Positions 35,436-44,325 of a stretch of DNA of 54,849 nt are shown piece after piece. The DNA is from Flavobacteriales bacterium BRH_c54. Its GTDB lineage: Bacteria > Bacteroidota > Bacteroidia > Flavobacteriales_E > Vicingaceae. Made by a program: the position numbers and the translations under genes. Position 1 is the first letter of the stretch. Every line of letters starts with the position of its first letter. The stretch is from positions 1 to 54,849 of the forward strand of contig LADZ01000031.1 of assembly GCA_000961845.1 (NCBI GenBank), given 5' to 3'. The notes beneath the pieces are model-generated. The model did not search any database and was not told the DNA's origin. It saw only the letters and a program-made list of their open reading frames with translations.

Positions 35436-36776
35436 ATGAAATTATTTAACAAGCTTTTTGCATTATTTTGTTTGGCAGGCATAACATCTCTATCTGTTCA
35501 AGCTCAACAGCAAGTAGATAAATGTGGATTTAATCATGCAGTAGAATATTTAAATCAGAAAAACCCTTATTACAAACAACAAATTAATGATGCTTATCAG
35601 CAATGGGTAATAGAGGCGAATGCTAAGCAAAATAAAAATGATAAGTCAATTTATGTTGTGCCTGTAGTTTTTCATGTTGTATGGAATTCCAATAATCCAC
35701 AAGAAAACTTAGATGATAGTGTATTAATTGAGCAAATTAATGTTCTTAATGAAGATTTTAGAAGACTAAATGCGGATACTGTAAATATGAGGTCTGGGTT
35801 TGCTCCTGTTGTAGGAGATGCACAAATTGAATTTCAACTGGCTTGTAAAGATCCAAATGGAAATGCTACCGATGGGATTGTAAGAGTACAGACATCTACG
35901 ACTTTTGGTGGAGGTTTTTTACCTGATATGGCATCTATTGCTAAAATACAAAATACTAGCCAAGGAGGATCTGATGCATGGAATACCTCAGAATATTTGA
36001 ATATTTGGGTGGGTGATATTAATGGAGGTAGTGCAACCCCATCATTGTTAGGTGTTGCAACTCCACCGGCAGGGTTGTCTAATTGGCCGGCAAACTCTAT
36101 TCCACCAGAATTGACCGATGGTGCTATTATTCATTATAGTGCTTTTGGAAGAAATAACCCGGTAGCAATGACTGCAACTGTGATTAATGGGAGGACTGTT
36201 ACTCATGAAGTTGGACATTATTTAGGTGTTAGACATACTGCTGAAAATACCTTTGGAGGACTTTTTGGGAGTATTTGTGGAGATGATGATGGTTTAACGG
36301 ATACACCAAACTGCGATCAATCTCAACAAGGTTGTAATGCTACCAGAAATTCTTGCACAGATGCTATTCCCGGAGTTGGTGATTTGCCTGATATGGTGGA
36401 AAACTATATGGATTATTCTGATCAGGATTGTCAGAATAGTTTTACTACCGGACAAATAAATATTATGAGAAGTGTATTACAAAATGAAAGAAATGGATTA
36501 TTGACTTCTCCTGCTCTTTCTAATTGTGTAGTTGGTGTTGAGGAAAATAGTTTTGCTGATAAAGTAACTGTTTACCCAAATCCCTCAACAGGAATTATCA
36601 ATATTTCTTCTACTGAAAATGAAGATTTAAAAATTACTTTTTATAATGGTCTCGGACAGGCTATACAGCCGGTTGTATTAGGCAAAAATCAATATCAAAT
36701 TAACAAACAAGGAATTTACTTTGTAAATATTCAATCTAAAACAGCTTCGGTTACACAAAAAATTATTGTTAAATAA
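35436..36776 (+). CDS. Secreted pappalysin-type (M43) zinc metalloprotease with T9SS sorting tail
   Basis: 446 residues. A signal peptide ends near 'LSVQAQQ'. The zinc site is H257-E-V-G-H261-Y-L-G-V-R-H267, and the Met-turn follows in 'VENYMDYSDQDC'; both define the M43B family. Several Cys in the catalytic domain should form disulfides. The end is a type A sorting domain ('VTVYPNPSTGIINIS', 'LKITFYNGLGQ', 'NKQGIYFVNIQSK'). It is therefore exported by the T9SS and likely degrades proteins outside the cell. A rho-independent terminator follows. Confidence 0.92.
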   Translation: MKLFNKLFALFCLAGITSLSVQAQQQVDKCGFNHAVEYLNQKNPYYKQQINDAYQQWVIEANAKQNKNDKSIYVVPVVFHVVWNSNNPQENLDDSVLIEQINVLNEDFRRLNADTVNMRSGFAPVVGDAQIEFQLACKDPNGNATDGIVRVQTSTTFGGGFLPDMASIAKIQNTSQGGSDAWNTSEYLNIWVGDINGGSATPSLLGVATPPAGLSNWPANSIPPELTDGAIIHYSAFGRNNPVAMTATVINGRTVTHEVGHYLGVRHTAENTFGGLFGSICGDDDGLTDTPNCDQSQQGCNATRNSCTDAIPGVGDLPDMVENYMDYSDQDCQNSFTTGQINIMRSVLQNERNGLLTSPALSNCVVGVEENSFADKVTVYPNPSTGIINISSTENEDLKITFYNGLGQAIQPVVLGKNQYQINKQGIYFVNIQSKTASVTQKIIVK

Positions 36777-36805
36777 TATAGTTAGCAAGATTTTAATAAG
36801 AGAAG

Positions 36806-36830
36806 ACAGGACGGAAGTCCTGTTTTTTTA
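36806..36830 (+). terminator. Rho-independent terminator of the metalloprotease gene
   Basis: ACAGGAC-GGAA-GTCCTGT: a perfect 7-bp stem with a GGAA tetraloop (GNRA type), followed by a run of seven T. The T run reaches the stop codon of the convergent ubiX gene. Confidence 0.85.
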
Positions 36831-37385
36831 TTCTCCCCAACGATAAGATTTGCTGTTGAATCCAATTAAATCAATTACTCGGTCAACTACAGTTTTAGCA
36901 ACTGCTTCTATAGTGCTTGGTTGGCTATAAAATGAGGGGGTTGCAGGACAAATAATGCCTCCAGCTTCTGTTACCGTTTTCATGTTATTGATATGAATGA
37001 GGTTGTAAGGTGTTTCTCTGGCTACTAAAACCAACTTTCGTCTTTCTTTTAAAATAACATCAGCAGCTCTGGTTAGTAAATCATTGGAAATTCCGTTGGC
37101 AATTCTACCTAGCGTTCCCATAGAGCATGGAATTACCACCATAGTATCGTATTTTGCTGAACCCGAAGCAAAAGGAGCGTTAAAATCATTTTTATGATAA
37201 AAAGTAAATGGAAAATCAGAAAAATTTTCATTATTAAGTTCATGTTGCCAAACAGTTTTTGCATTGTCAGACATAATTACACCAACTTCAATATTTTCTT
37301 GTTGCGATAAAAATTTCAGCAATAATTCGGCATAAATAGCACCCGAAGCACCTGTAATAGCTATAATAATTTTTCTTTTTTCCAT
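36828..37385 (-). CDS. ubiX: Flavin prenyltransferase UbiX-like
   Basis: 185 residues. It makes prenylated FMN, the cofactor of UbiD-type decarboxylases. The flavin-binding start 'IIIAITGASGAIYAELLLKF', the middle 'VVIPCSMGTLGRIANGIS' and 'ERRKLVLVARETPYNLIHIN' are characteristic. No ubiD partner is present in the window, so the decarboxylase it serves is unknown. ATG at 37383-37385, three bases after the PorT-like gene ends. Confidence 0.92.
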   Translation of the reverse strand: MEKRKIIIAITGASGAIYAELLLKFLSQQENIEVGVIMSDNAKTVWQHELNNENFSDFPFTFYHKNDFNAPFASGSAKYDTMVVIPCSMGTLGRIANGISNDLLTRAADVILKERRKLVLVARETPYNLIHINNMKTVTEAGGIICPATPSFYSQPSTIEAVAKTVVDRVIDLIGFNSKSYRWGE

Positions 37386-37388
37386 AGC

Positions 37389-38021
37389 TTAGTTTTTACC
37401 GATTAATTGATAGCGAATGCTAAAGTTCAGATCAACATTGTACCAACCTCTGTTAAATAACTTATTTAAAAAGCCTATATTTTGATCTAAGTTGTTGAAA
37501 TCTCTGATAGGAACCAATGAGTTTTTAGTTCTAAAGTTGACAATAAAATTATCATTAATATGGTATTCCAATCCTAATACTCCGCCAATATCTGCACTTT
37601 TAAAAGGATAAGGATTTTGTTGAATATTTACTTCACCAAATTGGTCTTCCATTTTTACATTTAGCAAGTAACCGTAATACCCACCTAATTCAAAAAAGAA
37701 AGATTTGTGTCGGTACCTTACTACTAATGGAATTTCTAAATAATTTAGACGTAAGTTAAATGATCTAAAATCGCCTTCAGCTGGGTCGGGAACTTTCCTA
37801 GCTCCTTTACCAATATAATAAATTTCAAACTGCATAGAAACATGATCTGAAAAATCGGTATTGGTGAATGCACCAAGTATTAATCCCGGTTTTTTGTACC
37901 CACCATAACCATCTCCCTCTACTTGAGCAGCACTAACGCCTAAAATAGCTCCTGATTTAAAAGTTTGTGAAAAACCATTAAACCCAATAAAAATAAGTGC
38001 TATTAAAAGTAGTTTCTTCAT
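37389..38021 (-). CDS. PorT-like outer-membrane beta-barrel protein
   Basis: 210 residues from the ATG at 38021 ('MKKLLLIALIFIGFNGFSQ'), which starts a clear signal peptide; a TTG 12 codons upstream is less likely. The mature protein is made of amphipathic beta strands ('LRLNYLEIPLVVRYRH', 'FFFELGGYYGYLLNV') and ends in a barrel-type strand, as in the PorT/outer-membrane beta-barrel family. PorT itself is a T9SS assembly factor, usually next to ubiE. Whether this is true PorT or a paralogue cannot be settled here. It lies between purD and ubiX. Confidence 0.75.
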   Translation of the reverse strand: MKKLLLIALIFIGFNGFSQTFKSGAILGVSAAQVEGDGYGGYKKPGLILGAFTNTDFSDHVSMQFEIYYIGKGARKVPDPAEGDFRSFNLRLNYLEIPLVVRYRHKSFFFELGGYYGYLLNVKMEDQFGEVNIQQNPYPFKSADIGGVLGLEYHINDNFIVNFRTKNSLVPIRDFNNLDQNIGFLNKLFNRGWYNVDLNFSIRYQLIGKN

Positions 38022-38058
38022 TTGAATTTTAAGTTGATAACTGTTAAAGTTAAACAAA

Positions 38059-39345
38059 TTAATTTTTATAGGCTAGCAGGTCTTGTCCGATATCTTTTCT
38101 GTAGTACTTCTTTTCAAACTGAATTTTTTCCGCATTTTTAAAAGATTTTTCCAATGCCTCTTCTAAAGAATTGCCAAATGAAGTAACGGCAATAACTCTT
38201 CCGCCATTGGTTACTACTTGGTTGTCTTTTATTGTTGTTCCTGCATGGAATATAGTGCTTTCTTCAATATTTTCTAATCCAGTTATCATTTTTCCTTTTT
38301 CATAAGCTTCGGGGTATCCACCAGATACTAACATTACTGTTGTAGCTGTTTGAGGATTAATTTTTATTTCTTTTTCGTGGAGGGTTTGAGTAGCTACTCC
38401 ATAGAATAAATCTAACAAATCAGACTCAATTCTTGGAATCACCACCTCTGTTTCCGGGTCACCCATCCTAACATTATATTCAATTACAAAAGGATTTCCG
38501 TTGTTGTTCATTAAGCCAATAAAAATAAAACCTTTGTAGTTAATATTTTCTTTTTTTAAGCCTTCAATAGTTGGCTTTACAACTTGTTCTTCTACTTTAG
38601 ACAAGAAATTTTCATCAGCAAAAGGAACAGGAGAAATAGCTCCCATACCACCCGTGTTTAAGCCTGTGTCGCCTTCTCCAATTCTTTTGTAGTCTTTGGC
38701 TGCGGGTAATATTTTATAACTATTGCCATCGGTTAATACAAATACAGAAAGTTCTATGCCTGATAAAAATTCTTCAATAACTACTTTGGCAGACGCTTCA
38801 CCAAATTTTTTGTTGCTAAGCATTTCTGTTAATTCGTTTTTAGCTTCGTTTAAATTATCTAAAATTACTACACCTTTTCCTGCTGCTAAGCCATCAGCTT
38901 TTAAAACGTAGGGAGGGGATAATGTTTCCAAAAAGGTTAATCCATTATCTAAAGTTGCTGCGGTAAAAGATTGGTATTGAGCGGTAGGTATATTGTGTTT
39001 AATCATGAATTTTTTAGAAAATTCTTTACTGCCTTCTAATTCTGCACCATCTCTTTGTGGACCAATAATACCAACATTTTTAAGTTCTTTATCCGCAAGG
39101 AAAAAATCGCAAATGCCATTTACTAGAGGATCTTCAGGACCAACAACTACCAATGAAATATTGTTTTCCAATACTACTTTTTTTATTGTATCAAAATCAT
39201 TTACATTTACATTTAAATTAGTGGCAAATGACGCTGTTCCCGCATTTCCGGGAGCTACAAAAAGTTTTGTTAGTAGTTTACTTTCATTAATTTTCCATGC
39301 CAACGCATGTTCTCTTCCTCCTGAACCTAAAACCAATACATTCAT
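38059..39345 (-). CDS. purD: Phosphoribosylamine--glycine ligase
   Basis: An ATP-grasp enzyme of purine synthesis (step 2), 428 residues from the ATG at 39345 ('MNVLVLGSGGREHALAW'). Typical segments are 'NVLVLGSGGREHAL', 'VGPEDPLVNGI', 'VLKADGLAAGKGVVI', 'GGMGAISPVPF' and 'EYNVRMGDPETEVVIPRI'. A TTG nine codons upstream overlaps a TATTTTTG -7-like box (39370-39377) and is rejected as start. Confidence 0.95.
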   Translation of the reverse strand: MNVLVLGSGGREHALAWKINESKLLTKLFVAPGNAGTASFATNLNVNVNDFDTIKKVVLENNISLVVVGPEDPLVNGICDFFLADKELKNVGIIGPQRDGAELEGSKEFSKKFMIKHNIPTAQYQSFTAATLDNGLTFLETLSPPYVLKADGLAAGKGVVILDNLNEAKNELTEMLSNKKFGEASAKVVIEEFLSGIELSVFVLTDGNSYKILPAAKDYKRIGEGDTGLNTGGMGAISPVPFADENFLSKVEEQVVKPTIEGLKKENINYKGFIFIGLMNNNGNPFVIEYNVRMGDPETEVVIPRIESDLLDLFYGVATQTLHEKEIKINPQTATTVMLVSGGYPEAYEKGKMITGLENIEESTIFHAGTTIKDNQVVTNGGRVIAVTSFGNSLEEALEKSFKNAEKIQFEKKYYRKDIGQDLLAYKN

Positions 39346-39404
39346 TGTTACTTTTTTTGATTTGAAGTGCAAAAATAAGTAAAAAGAAAAGATAAAATTT
39401 TGAA

Positions 39405-40097
39405 TTATTCAGCAAAACGATAACCTCTACCTTTAATGGTTTTGATGATGTTTTCTCCTACTTTTTCTCTGATTTTTCTGATGTGTACATCAATAATTCT
39501 AGGGTTATTATTGTCTGTATTTTCCCAAACAGAATGGTAAAGTTCATCTCTAGTAAAAATTCTTTTAGGATTGCTTATGAGAAGGTAAAGTAATTCAAAC
39601 TGTTTTTTTTGAAGAGAAATTTCTTGGTTATCTTTTTCAATTAAATAACTTTCTCTGTTTACTTTTATAGAGTTGTGGTAAATATTCGATTTTGATTTGT
39701 TTTTTGCTATGGTTTTTCTTTTTAGTAAAGCATCTATCTTTTTTAATAACAATTTAGGCTGTATGGTTGGAGTAATAAAATCATCAGCTCCTGCTTTGTA
39801 AGCTTCTACCTGAATGTATTCTTGAGTTTCTTCAGATACAAGTAGCACACTAGTGTTTTCAAATTTAGTTTTAATGATTTCGCAGATTTCTATTCCATCA
39901 AATTGAGCAAGTTGCAGTTCCACTAAAAAAACATCATATTGCTTTTGGGTAATAAGTTCTATGGGCGTATTTTCAGTAATAATAATAGTAGCAATGTTAA
40001 CTTTTTTCTCTTTAAGAAATGCTTGAGTACTTTTTAGCTTTTTTTCATTGCTGGTAACAATAGCAATAGAGGGTAATATGTGGTTAGGATTTAACAT
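39405..40097 (-). CDS. OmpR-type response regulator with a degenerate receiver domain
   Basis: 230 residues: a receiver-like domain (~9-125) joined to a C-terminal winged-helix DNA-binding domain ('RDELYHSVWENT', 'RIIDVHIRKIREKVGENI', 'KGRGYRFAE'). The receiver lacks the usual N-terminal acidic pair. The phosphorylated Asp position holds Glu (E60 in 'YDVFLVELQLAQFDG'), and the conserved Lys of 'ITKP' is missing ('DDFITPTIQPK'). It therefore probably cannot be phosphorylated in the normal way. No histidine kinase gene is nearby. DNA binding should be intact. ATG at 40097; it lies 112 bases downstream of folA and 59 bases upstream of purD. Confidence 0.85.
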   Translation of the reverse strand: MLNPNHILPSIAIVTSNEKKLKSTQAFLKEKKVNIATIIITENTPIELITQKQYDVFLVELQLAQFDGIEICEIIKTKFENTSVLLVSEETQEYIQVEAYKAGADDFITPTIQPKLLLKKIDALLKRKTIAKNKSKSNIYHNSIKVNRESYLIEKDNQEISLQKKQFELLYLLISNPKRIFTRDELYHSVWENTDNNNPRIIDVHIRKIREKVGENIIKTIKGRGYRFAE

Positions 40098-40209
40098 TAA
40101 CTCAAAAGTAGAACTACTTTGTTTTTGTTGAGTTAAGCTAACTTTATCGACTTATTAAACCTTTTTAATCTTAATGTTAATGAGATAACTTTAAGTTAAT
40201 ATTGTTTGG

Positions 40210-40716
40210 TTAAATTCTAGAATAAACACAAAAACTAAAATCATAAGCATGTTTTTCGTCTTTGGGATGATGTTCTTCACTTATTTTTTGCCATTTTTTA
40301 GTGTCTATTTCAGGGAAAAAGGTGTCGCCCTCAAAAGCATGGTGTACATGAGTGATGTACATTTTATCTACTAAACCTTTATCTAACGCTTCTTTATAAA
40401 TTTGTCCGCCACCAATAATAAAAACTTCTGTTTCATTATTTTTTTTTGCAAATTCAATAGCAGCCTCTAAAGAATTATGAATCACACAATTTTCTTCCGT
40501 AAAATTATTTTTTCGGGTAAGCACTATGTTGGTTCTATTAGCCAACGGGCGAAATTTTTCGGGAATAGAAATATAATTCTTTCTACCAGTAATAATATGA
40601 TGGTTCAGGGTAGTTTGTTTAAAAAACTGCATGTCTTTAGGCAGATGCCAAATAAGGGTGTTGTCTTTACCAATAACATTATTTTCGGCAACAGCCACAA
40701 TAAGCGATACTATCAT
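40210..40716 (-). CDS. folA: Dihydrofolate reductase
   Basis: Reduces dihydrofolate with NADPH. 168 residues from the ATG at 40716 ('MIVSLIVAVAENNVIGKDN'). This ATG overlaps the TGA of the upstream M61 gene (ATGA, 40713-40716), so I prefer it to an in-frame ATG five codons earlier. Conserved parts are 'AENNVIGKDNTLIWHLPKDM', 'IITGRKNYISIP', 'NIVLTRK' and 'EVFIIGGGQIYKEAL'. No trimethoprim-type replacement is evident. Confidence 0.93.
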   Translation of the reverse strand: MIVSLIVAVAENNVIGKDNTLIWHLPKDMQFFKQTTLNHHIITGRKNYISIPEKFRPLANRTNIVLTRKNNFTEENCVIHNSLEAAIEFAKKNNETEVFIIGGGQIYKEALDKGLVDKMYITHVHHAFEGDTFFPEIDTKKWQKISEEHHPKDEKHAYDFSFCVYSRI

Positions 40717-42485
40717 AGTTGCATTAGCCATTTTTCGTGTAACCTTTTCATTTCGTCTGTGGCACTTTCAGCTTTAAAAATATAATACCTAATAACGGTT
40801 CTAGGCTTCATAGGAATTTTTATGCTCTGAATAATATTGTCTCTACTGATTAAAATGTCGAGCATATCACCTTCTTTTTTGTTTTCAGTTATTTCGTCAT
40901 AATTATCCGAAAAGCGATAGTTATCTATTGCCAATATTTCGTCATTAACATTTAAACCGCCATCGTAAGCAGCAGAATTTCTATAAACTGTTCTTATGGT
41001 ATTTCCAGAGAGAGAGACTCCTAAGCTTAAATTGTTTTCTATTAGTGGCTCTACCTGAAAGCCAACATAACTAAATAGAGTAGGGTAGTCGAATGTTTCA
41101 GTACCATTAATATATTTTGCATAAAAATCATCTAAATTTAATCCGTTAACTTCTTCCAACGTTTTTTTCATTTCTTCGGGAGTAAATCCTCTGTTTTCTT
41201 GTTTGTAATACTTATTGTAAAGGAGTTTCATTACATCATCCAATGATTTTTTTTCTTTGGTATTTTTAATAATCATTAAATCGAACATATTAGCAACCAC
41301 ACTTCCTTTAGTATAATAGGAAATAGTAGTGTTGTAGCTATTTTCAGTTGGTCGGTATGCTTTTATCCAAGCATCAAAACTAGCATGAGCTACCGGTTGG
41401 ACTTTATTTCCAGGTTGGTTTTCGATACTATTAATAGAAGATGAGAATTTACTTAAAATTTCCTCTTCGGTGTAAAAACCTGCTCTGTAAAGCAGTAATT
41501 CATCATAGTAACTGGTAAAGCCTTCCATTACCCAAAGTAGAGAAGTATAATTTTCGTTAGAATAATCAAAAGGTCCTAATTCAATAGGTCTAATTCTTTT
41601 TACATTCCACAAATGAAAATATTCGTGAGCAACCAAACTTAAAAAGCCTTTGTAAGCAGAACCACTGTATGTCCATCTGTTTACTTGCAACGTGGTAGAG
41701 CTGAGGTGCTCTAGTCCGCCACTTCCTCTGGTAAGATTATGAATAATAAAAGTATATTCTTTGTTGGGATTCTCACCAAAAACATTGGTACAAGCTTCCA
41801 CTACTTTTGCCATGTCTTTTTTTAGCGTATCGATGTTATAATTTCCTTCGCCATACATTGCTACATGATGAAGAACTCCCGCAGCAGTAAAGTCAAAAGT
41901 TACATGATTGCCAATTTCAAAAGGAGCATCTACTAATATGTCATAGTTTTCGGCTACATAAACAAAACCTTTTTCGCCTTTAGCTTTAGGTAAAGCAGTG
42001 CTTACTTTTTTCCAGTCTTTATAAGGATGTATGGTTACTTTAGAAATTTCTTTTTGAGCAGGTTGATGCGCCATAAATATGCTTGTACCATTAAAATAAC
42101 CATGAGAAGCATCTAAAAAACTTGTTCTTACACTCATTTCGTAAGCATAAACTTTATAAGTTACAGTAATATCAGATTTGTTGTTAGAGGCAATACGCCA
42201 AGTGTTTTTATTAATTTTTTCTATGTTTAATTCTTTAGCATTTTGTTTGGCAGAAACAGCTTCAACACTTTTAGCAAATTCTCTAATTAAGTAAGAACCG
42301 GGAGCCCAAGTTGGCATATAAATATCAATTTCATTTTCCTGATGATTTTTAATAGTCATCTTTACTTCGAAGTAATGGGTATGTGGTTCGCTCATGCTTA
42401 CTTCATAATCTACAGTAGCAGCTTGATTTTGAAGGGTTAATAGTAATGTGGAAATGATGATTAATAGTACTGATAAGTGCTTCAT
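40713..42485 (-). CDS. M61 family (glycyl aminopeptidase-like) metallopeptidase with PDZ domain
   Basis: 590 residues with a signal peptide ('SVLLIIISTLLLTLQNQAA'). An N-terminal beta domain is followed by the thermolysin-like M61 domain, with zinc motif H287-E-Y-F-H291 in 'SLVAHEYFHLWNVKRIRP', and a C-terminal PDZ domain (~480-580, 'GLNVNDEILAIDNYRF'). The family cleaves N-terminal Gly or Ala peptides; a periplasmic location is expected. It is translationally coupled to folA, with no obvious functional link. Confidence 0.9.
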   Translation of the reverse strand: MKHLSVLLIIISTLLLTLQNQAATVDYEVSMSEPHTHYFEVKMTIKNHQENEIDIYMPTWAPGSYLIREFAKSVEAVSAKQNAKELNIEKINKNTWRIASNNKSDITVTYKVYAYEMSVRTSFLDASHGYFNGTSIFMAHQPAQKEISKVTIHPYKDWKKVSTALPKAKGEKGFVYVAENYDILVDAPFEIGNHVTFDFTAAGVLHHVAMYGEGNYNIDTLKKDMAKVVEACTNVFGENPNKEYTFIIHNLTRGSGGLEHLSSTTLQVNRWTYSGSAYKGFLSLVAHEYFHLWNVKRIRPIELGPFDYSNENYTSLLWVMEGFTSYYDELLLYRAGFYTEEEILSKFSSSINSIENQPGNKVQPVAHASFDAWIKAYRPTENSYNTTISYYTKGSVVANMFDLMIIKNTKEKKSLDDVMKLLYNKYYKQENRGFTPEEMKKTLEEVNGLNLDDFYAKYINGTETFDYPTLFSYVGFQVEPLIENNLSLGVSLSGNTIRTVYRNSAAYDGGLNVNDEILAIDNYRFSDNYDEITENKKEGDMLDILISRDNIIQSIKIPMKPRTVIRYYIFKAESATDEMKRLHEKWLMQL

Positions 42486-42674
42486 TTGTTTTATGCTTTA
42501 ATAAGAAATACTAAATATTGTTAAAAGTAAAATTAGCTAATAATATTTAGTAAAAAAAGTGGTTTTAAATAACTATATTTACACTACAAAATTGAAACAT
42601 ATTAGATAAATAAAAAGTATAAGGCTGTTATAAACTGAACTGGCAAACTTTTAAAAATATAAAACTAACTAACT

Positions 42675-42869
42675 ATGAGAAAAAGTAAACTTGAATATGC
42701 AAAAACCATTTTGAAGAAAGTGAGTTTTGATATCAAACTATTTAGAAAAGAATTGGCAAAATCATATCAATATCTAATGGAAGATGAAATAAAGGAATTA
42801 ATGAATTGGGTAGAGAAAAATTTTGGTCAGCAATATTGTCTCACACCTATTTACGTTAAAAATAATTAG
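42675..42869 (+). CDS. Small conserved-looking hypothetical protein
   Basis: 64 residues, highly charged and probably all alpha-helical ('KTILKKVSFDIKLFRKELAK', 'LMEDEIKELMNWVEKNF'). It has no signal peptide or metal motif. Short proteins with 'FRKEL.K....L..EE...L..W' are common in Flavobacteria and unnamed. ATG at 42675 with an A-rich, SD-less leader. It sits in front of the cold-shock gene but has its own spacing of 95 bases. Confidence 0.65.
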   Translation: MRKSKLEYAKTILKKVSFDIKLFRKELAKSYQYLMEDEIKELMNWVEKNFGQQYCLTPIYVKNN

Positions 42870-42929
42870 TTTTTTAATTACTGTTTTTCAAATAATTAAG
42901 CAAAAATAATTTTCTATGCTTTTTTTGTA

Positions 42930-42937
42930 TAAATTTG
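42930..42937 (+). promoter_or_regulatory. Candidate -7 box of the cold-shock gene
   Basis: TAAATTTG matches TANNTTTG and lies 27 bases before the cold-shock ATG; no good -33 TTG was seen. The leader is too short for a long CspA-type thermosensing 5' UTR unless transcription starts further upstream. Confidence 0.4.
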
Positions 42938-42964
42938 CTTTTTATAAATTAATAATTTTTTACA

Positions 42965-43156
42965 ATGAAAAACGGTACAATTAAATTTTTTAATGATGAA
43001 AAAGGTTGGGGATTTATTACTCCAGAAGACGGAAGTAAAGATATCTTCGTTCACCATTCATCTAGTAATCAACCATTAAATGAAGGCGACAACGTTTCTT
43101 TCGATATCGAAGATAGCGATAGAGGACCAAAAGCCATTAATGTGCAAGTTCAATAA
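42965..43156 (+). CDS. Cold-shock domain protein (CspA family)
   Basis: 63 residues forming a single cold-shock OB fold that binds single-stranded RNA/DNA. RNP1 is 'KGWGFI' and RNP2 'DIFVHHSS'. The rest ('GTIKFFNDEKGWGFITPEDG', 'VSFDIEDSDRGPKAINVQ') matches the family from end to end. ATG at 42965. Followed by a strong terminator. Confidence 0.94.
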   Translation: MKNGTIKFFNDEKGWGFITPEDGSKDIFVHHSSSNQPLNEGDNVSFDIEDSDRGPKAINVQVQ

Positions 43157-43181
43157 GAAATATATATTTTTTATTATTACT

Positions 43182-43215
43182 AAAAAACCCATCGATTTAA
43201 TCGATGGGTTTTTTT
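43182..43215. terminator. Bidirectional terminator between the cold-shock gene and the polysaccharide cluster
   Basis: A 14-bp perfect stem (43182-43195 with 43201-43214, core CCCATCGA/TCGATGGG) with a five-base loop. A run of A on the left arm and of T on the right gives a T tract on both strands. It ends the cold-shock transcript and the long minus-strand glycan operon, whose last stop is at 43219. Confidence 0.9.
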
Positions 43216-43218
43216 ATT

Positions 43219-44325
43219 TTATTGGGTTGGGGTTATACACGTTTCAAAAACTTTTTCAAGGTTTTCTACCATTCTTTCTTCAGTAAAGTAGGTTTTGTAT
43301 TGCATTTTTGAATAGTTAGAAAGTTCACTTCTTCTATTTTTATCGGTTAATAAAGTTTCTAATTTTTCAGCAATAGCAGTAGGATTTTCAGAAGGAACAA
43401 TAAAACCATTTTTACCATCAATAACAGATTCTATTATTGCACCTTGGTTGGTAGCAATAATAGGAAGACTATTTGCCATAGCCTCTACAATTACCCAAGG
43501 GTGTCCCTCGGGCATTTTCGGACAAAAAACAAAAACATCACTATTAGCAAACAACTGCATTTTTTCTTTACCGCTTTGTGGGGGTAATATGGTAACATTA
43601 TTCAATTGATGTTTTTCAATAAAATTCAAACATTTGTTTTTAAATTGTTTATTGTCCCAAGCTCCGGCAGCAGTTAATTGAAAATTGCTAATGTTCTTTT
43701 CTTTGAGTAGTAAAACAGCTTTTAAAATGTCATCAAAACTTTTAGATGGCAAAAAGTTGGCAAAATACAATACATTTAACTCATGGTTGTTTCTTTTTTC
43801 AATATGATAATTTGCTCCATTAGGTACTACAAAAATGCTTTTATTGGGATAAAAACTTGAAAATAAATATTTTAGATTGTTACCTAAAACAATTACACCA
43901 TTGGTGTTTTTAAGTGTTTTTTTTACGAAAAAGTTAGTGAATGAGTTGGCTGAGTTAAGCCAATTTTTAAAATTACTTCCTCTTAGTTGAATTATTACTT
44001 TTTTGTTTTTCCACTTTGCTAATAGTATAAATGGGGCATCTTTAATAAACCCCATAGTGGTTTGGCTAATGGGAACTAAAATTAAGTCAGGTTGGTATTG
44101 GTTTATTTTTTTCAGAAAATGAAAATACATCTGAATACTTTTCCACGCTTTATTAAAACTCCACTTTCCCATAGAAGCCACATCAGCATTAATTCTTGTA
44201 TCGAAATGAATTAAATTAAACTTGTTTTTAAGTTCGGAATTTAAAATTAACTGAGTAGCAATAGCGGGGCCTATAAAAGGAGGAGGAAGCTTTCCTAATA
44301 TAAAAACTGTAGGTTTATTATTCAT
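43219..44325 (-). CDS. GT4-family glycosyltransferase
   Basis: 368 residues with a GT-B fold. The N-terminal acceptor domain starts 'VFILGKLPPPFIGPAIATQ'. The C-terminal donor domain has 'LYFANFLPSKSFDDILKA' and the E-x7-E region 'PEGHPWVIVEAMANSLPIIA'. It likely adds a sugar from a nucleotide donor to a lipid-linked glycan at the inner membrane. It is the last gene of the cluster and overlaps the ligase-like gene by eight bases. The sugar cannot be inferred. Confidence 0.88.
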   Translation of the reverse strand: MNNKPTVFILGKLPPPFIGPAIATQLILNSELKNKFNLIHFDTRINADVASMGKWSFNKAWKSIQMYFHFLKKINQYQPDLILVPISQTTMGFIKDAPFILLAKWKNKKVIIQLRGSNFKNWLNSANSFTNFFVKKTLKNTNGVIVLGNNLKYLFSSFYPNKSIFVVPNGANYHIEKRNNHELNVLYFANFLPSKSFDDILKAVLLLKEKNISNFQLTAAGAWDNKQFKNKCLNFIEKHQLNNVTILPPQSGKEKMQLFANSDVFVFCPKMPEGHPWVIVEAMANSLPIIATNQGAIIESVIDGKNGFIVPSENPTAIAEKLETLLTDKNRRSELSNYSKMQYKTYFTEERMVENLEKVFETCITPTQ

